Assembly: GCA_024401495.1 (NCBI GenBank)
Contig: JAKSKW010000005.1
Location: 41,228-105,227 of the forward strand
From: Paludibacteraceae bacterium
GTDB lineage: Bacteria > Bacteroidota > Bacteroidia > Bacteroidales > Paludibacteraceae
Length of the DNA stretch: 64,000 nucleotides
Direction: 5' to 3'
Under the pieces are notes generated by a model, which saw only the letters and a program-made list of their open reading frames with translations, did no database searches and was not told the DNA's origin. The translations under genes were made by a program, and so were the position numbers. Shown here piece after piece: positions 61,504 through 64,000 of the stretch. Numbering within the stretch: the stretch's first letter is position 1; every line of letters starts with the position of its first letter.

Positions 61504-62640
61504 TCACACCACATACTCCCAGAAATTATCTTTATTCACTACGTTGAATATCGCGTCTGGATATGCGTCGGCGAAGGCTTTGGGAGCTTTCGGATTCTTT
61601 TTCCCTGCTTTCATTTCAAAAGCCGATAAGGAATTGTTCTCTTCTTCTATCAAATCTATCTCTTGCTGGTCGTATGTTCGCCAGAAATACATATTGACAT
61701 TTTTCATTTCGTTGTGTTTTATTTTCATACGCTCGCTGATTATGAAATTTTCCCACAACGCTCCTCTTTCTTCACTCGATCTGTCGGCAAACGGACGGAA
61801 ATCATTCAGTACTGCATTCCTGATTCCGTTGTCGATGAAGTACCATTTGGATGATTTTGTGACTTCTTTGCGCAAGTTCTTGGAATAACCTCCTAATCTA
61901 TATAGAACAAAGACTTTTTGCAGTAAATCTAGATATCTTTCTGCCGTATTACGGCTTATCCCAAGCTGTTTGCCTAATTCTTCTGTTGACACTTCACTGC
62001 CAACTTGATATGCTATTAGTCGTAGTAGGTCGTGCATCTTCTGTGCGTTCTTTATTCCGTCGACAGCAAGAATATCTCTCAACAAATATGAATCGACAAT
62101 TTCAGTGAGATAGTGTGCTTGTTCAGATCCGGTTGTTATACTACTCAACTCTGGGTAACTGCCATACACTAGATATTGCTCAATGTTTGCGATAGTCTCG
62201 AATGTTGTCTGTTGTTTGCTTAATTCTCTTATTGAAAATGGAGTAAGCATGAAACGTGTGCATCGCCCAACTAATGGTTCTCCTGCCTGATTTTGTAAAT
62301 CGAACGAAGATGAACCGGTGGCGATTATAGACAATCCTGGTATTTCATCAACCATAAGTTTTAGTTTCATTCCGATTTCAGGAATGTGTTGAGCTTCGTC
62401 AATCGCCAACAATTCCACTCCTTCAAATAGTCGTTTGTAGTTGCTTATGGATTTGTCTGCAATCATACGTACTGTGTCTGCACTCTCTCCGTTCAATAGA
62501 ATTTTTTTTCCATCGAATTCATTATAGATTTCACGAAGGAGAAGAGTTTTTCCTACTCGTCGTGCTCCATAGATAAGCATGACCTTTTGTGGCTTTAATC
62601 TATCTGAGATTTGTTTTTTTAGTTCTCTTGCTATTCCCAT
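61504..62640 (-). CDS. AAA-type ATPase with DUF4143 (ATPase 3)
   Basis: 378 residues from the ATG at 62640 (MGIARELKKQISDRLK) with AAGGGA upstream; a TTG at 62670 is unlikely. Walker A GARRVGKT, Walker B LLAIDEAQHI, sensor SIIATGSSSFDL. A helix-turn-helix-like stretch (STEELGKQLGISRNTAERYLDLL) sits mid-protein. The C-terminus carries QQEIDLIEEENNSLSAFEMKAGK, a PD-(D/E)xK nuclease-like pattern with the Lys kept. -7-like TAAATTTG on the minus strand at about 62676-62669. A 33-bp array of five units lies 81 bp upstream of the ATG. Confidence 0.88.
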   Translation of the reverse strand: MGIARELKKQISDRLKPQKVMLIYGARRVGKTLLLREIYNEFDGKKILLNGESADTVRMIADKSISNYKRLFEGVELLAIDEAQHIPEIGMKLKLMVDEIPGLSIIATGSSSFDLQNQAGEPLVGRCTRFMLTPFSIRELSKQQTTFETIANIEQYLVYGSYPELSSITTGSEQAHYLTEIVDSYLLRDILAVDGIKNAQKMHDLLRLIAYQVGSEVSTEELGKQLGISRNTAERYLDLLQKVFVLYRLGGYSKNLRKEVTKSSKWYFIDNGIRNAVLNDFRPFADRSSEERGALWENFIISERMKIKHNEMKNVNMYFWRTYDQQEIDLIEEENNSLSAFEMKAGKKNPKAPKAFADAYPDAIFNVVNKDNFWEYVV

Positions 62641-62720
62641 GTTGTTTCCCTTTATTTGATTTGTCTGCAAATTTAGGCTTTATTTATGAAAATTATGTAC
62701 AAAAACCTAAAAATCTTCAG

Positions 62721-62885
62721 TTGCATTGAACGAATTTAGCTAAATTGCGTCAGTTACATTGAACGAATTTAGCTAAATTGCGTCAGTTGTATTGAATGAA
62801 TTTAGCTAAATTGCGTCAGTTGTATTGAATGAATTTAGCTAAATTGCGTCAGTTGCGTTGAATGAATTTAGCTAAATTGCGTCAG
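62721..62885 (-). repeat. 33-bp tandem array (5 units) upstream of ATPase 3
   Basis: Units begin at 62721, 62754, 62787, 62820 and 62853, five perfect periods (62721-62885). Each contains AATTTAGCTAAATT, a 14-bp perfect palindrome, plus TTGCGTCAG. Only a few bases differ between units. All six frames have stops inside the unit, so it is not coding. Confidence 0.95.
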
Positions 62886-62886
62886 T

Positions 62887-62915
62887 AGAGACGCGAGACC
62901 ATCGCGTCTTTTTTT
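62887..62915 (+). terminator. GAGACGCG hairpin with T-run at end of array 3
   Basis: AGACGCGA / TCGCGTCT stem with a T7 tail on the plus strand. No plus-strand gene lies upstream, so it would end a transcript coming from the array, or it is a dispersed palindrome. Confidence 0.65.
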
Positions 62916-62980
62916 ATAGATTTGTATATATAAAGGAATTTTTATTATCTTTATCCCACTAACTATAAAACAAAAGGATT

Positions 62981-63577
62981 ATGCATAAATGGATTTTGAT
63001 GGCTGCAAGTTTGTTGTGCCTTACACCTGCTTGTAGCGACGACGAAAATGATGACTCTAATGGGTTTGTCGCAAACTCAGAGGCTAAGAAGGCAGCCTCA
63101 CTGATCAATGATATACGTAAGAATCCGTCGGCTTATTCTTCGCAGATGGGAGTGGATCTTTCCGGCGTCGCAGCTCGTCCGGCATTGAATTGGAATTCAG
63201 CGTTGGCAAAGGTGGCTCAGGCAAAGGCGGAAGATATGGCTAGGAATAATTATTTTAGCCACGTCGACTTGAATGGCTATGGCGTGAACTATTTTATGCA
63301 CGAGGCTGGCTACGATATGCCTGAGGCTTGGTATAAAGATAAGAAATTGAATTACTTCGAGAATATTGCCGCTGGCAACGCTACTGCTGAAGCAATGGTC
63401 AAGCAGTTGGTTTACGACGGAGGTAAGGATAATTCGTCGGCTGGACATCGTTCGTCATTGCTTGGAATCTCCGACTGGAACAGTTCTTGTATAGATATCG
63501 GTATTGGTTATGCGTATGATGCCAAATCCACTTACAAGCATTATTGGAGTGTGATTATCGCTAAGCATAATTATTGA
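62981..63577 (+). CDS. CAP-domain (SCP/PR1-like) lipoprotein
   Basis: 198 residues. Signal peptide with lipobox LTPAC (C18), so membrane-anchored. After an acidic linker (DDENDDSNG) the CAP fold covers about 35-198: RPALNWNSALAKVAQAKAEDMARNN, FSHVDLNGYGVNYF, ENIAAGNATAEAM and SAGHRSSLLG, including the His residues of the CAP cavity. The role is not established; CAP proteins are often extracytoplasmic and bind lipids or metal. The stop codon is the start of a hexamer tract. Confidence 0.85.
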   Translation: MHKWILMAASLLCLTPACSDDENDDSNGFVANSEAKKAASLINDIRKNPSAYSSQMGVDLSGVAARPALNWNSALAKVAQAKAEDMARNNYFSHVDLNGYGVNYFMHEAGYDMPEAWYKDKKLNYFENIAAGNATAEAMVKQLVYDGGKDNSSAGHRSSLLGISDWNSSCIDIGIGYAYDAKSTYKHYWSVIIAKHNY

Positions 63578-63598
63578 CGTTGACATTTTCATCAACGT
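63574..63598 (+). repeat. Hexamer-related hairpin at CAP-gene stop
   Basis: TTGACGTTGACATT then TTCATCAACG: ACGTTGA and TCAACGT can pair. Shares the (A/G)ACGTT hexamers at a stop with the other tracts, and starts inside the stop codon. Confidence 0.6.
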
Positions 63599-63639
63599 AA
63601 AAATCTTTCTAAAGTTTTATTGTAGTCGGATTTTTTATC

Positions 63640-63647
63640 TATATTTG
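63640..63647 (+). promoter_or_regulatory. -7 box of carB leader
   Basis: TATATTTG 23 bp before the leader-peptide ATG; the -33 region is weak. Confidence 0.5.
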
Positions 63648-63669
63648 CGTTATACAAATAGAAAGTGGT

Positions 63670-63747
63670 ATGACGATGGACTACGGACATAAACAATTCG
63701 CTGTTGCGGACAAATTATCCGCACGTCGCCTTACTTTTTCTTTTTAA
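63670..63747 (+). CDS. Candidate 25-residue leader peptide of carB
   Basis: ATG at 63670 to TAA at 63745, reading [20 protein letters not shown] then LTFSF. Two adjacent arginine codons (CGT CGC, residues 19-20) lie at the right place for arginine-responsive ribosome stalling. A pause-type hairpin (TGCGGA / TCCGCA) overlaps its middle, and the intrinsic terminator follows its stop directly. It is too short for homology support, so the layout is the evidence. Confidence 0.55.
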   Translation: MTMDYGHKQFAVADKLSARRLTFSF

Positions 63748-63782
63748 ATGCGTTGGTTTTGATTCCCGACGCATTTTTTTTG
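63748..63782 (+). promoter_or_regulatory. Candidate attenuator upstream of carB
   Basis: Ten-pair stem AATGCGTTGG against CCCGACGCATT (one G-U) with an 8-nt loop and a run of eight T. It lies 35 bp before carB. The 3' arm (CGACG) can instead pair with CGTCG inside the leader (63724-63728), a possible switch. Confidence 0.6.
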
Positions 63783-63815
63783 CATTTTAGAAAGAGAAAC
63801 AAATTATTATACGTT

Positions 63816-64000
63816 ATGATTGAAGGAATCAAAAAGGTCATCCTACTTGGATCCGGTGCACTTAAAATCGGCCAGGCGGGTGAGTTCGACTACTCTGGCT
63901 CGCAGGCTCTTAAGGCTATGCGTGAGGAGGGTATCAGCACAGTGCTGATCAATCCAAACATCGCAACTATCCAGACTTCCGCTGGTGTTGCTGATAAGGT
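63816..64000 (+). CDS. carB: Carbamoyl-phosphate synthase large subunit, 3'-truncated by window
   Basis: The first 61 residues are visible: [46 protein letters not shown]. This is the start of the CarB ATP-grasp enzyme. It makes carbamoyl phosphate for arginine and pyrimidines. It is the arginine/pyrimidine branch point, fitting an arginine-sensing leader just upstream. carA is not seen upstream in the window. Confidence 0.95.
   Translation, partial: MIEGIKKVILLGSGALKIGQAGEFDYSGSQALKAMREEGISTVLINPNIATIQTSAGVADK

Noticed and set aside
62721..62885. CRISPR array
   Set aside because: Units abut with no unique spacers and no cas gene is present.

Overview
The window reads as a chromosomal segment of a Gram-negative Bacteroidales-type bacterium (phylum Bacteroidota); I cannot fix family or genus. 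The evidence is a TonB-dependent receptor, type IX secretion (T9SS)-type proteins (a PorE-like TPR/PD40/OmpA lipoprotein and an OmpA-PD40 gene next to a PorP/SprF-family gene), an argR-GNAT-argG cluster, and many start regions carrying the Bacteroidetes promoter signature (TTTG about 19 bp ahead of TAnnTTTG). No rRNA or tRNA gene was seen.

Layout. 0-7.6 kb is accessory-like: the end of a TonB receptor, a HipB/HipA kinase pair overlapping an Aat-like aminoacyl-transferase gene, a densely palindromic 170-bp element behind a good promoter, and two repeat-built proteins of unknown role. 7.7-23 kb is mostly minus-strand metabolism: argR-GNAT-argG, queC-queF (queuosine precursor), two tandem membrane acyltransferases, a three-gene biotin-dependent acyl-CoA carboxylase, a decayed FadL-type porin, an OmpA protein with an N-terminal cysteine cluster, fabG and proC-proB. 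23-29.4 kb holds an Abi_2/AbiF HEPN gene with a candidate structured RNA in front of it, a DEAD-type helicase, an AAA/DUF4143 ATPase and recG. 29.4-42 kb carries ispD, metA, sufS-sufE, surface proteins, a phosphofructokinase and a plus-strand run mlaE-mlaF-small membrane protein-mutL-CobW GTPase. 42-55 kb has a second ATPase, folA-porE-thyA, dnaN with a DnaQ-like exonuclease, trmN6, an LRR/C10-protease fusion and the OmpA-PD40/PorP pair. 55-64 kb has an MFS transporter, parC, a TonB-domain protein, radA, a third ATPase, a CAP-domain lipoprotein and the start of carB behind a candidate attenuator.

Most interesting. (1) All three AAA/DUF4143 ATPase genes are preceded by a tandem repeat of exactly 33-bp period (3, 3 and 5 copies) with unrelated unit sequences, at the promoter. 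(2) The AbiF-like HEPN gene has its own short, promoter-driven, terminator-ended candidate RNA. (3) Phased hexamer tracts (ACGTTG/ACGAAA family) begin at the stop codons of queF, proB, ispD, thyA and a CAP-domain gene, always in the same orientation to the gene. (4) A dispersed repeat of about 110 bp occurs as an inverted pair around the OmpA-PD40/PorP pair, with partial copies elsewhere. (5) A nested palindrome element lies at 4121-4289. (6) A possible Arg-Arg leader peptide with attenuator precedes carB.
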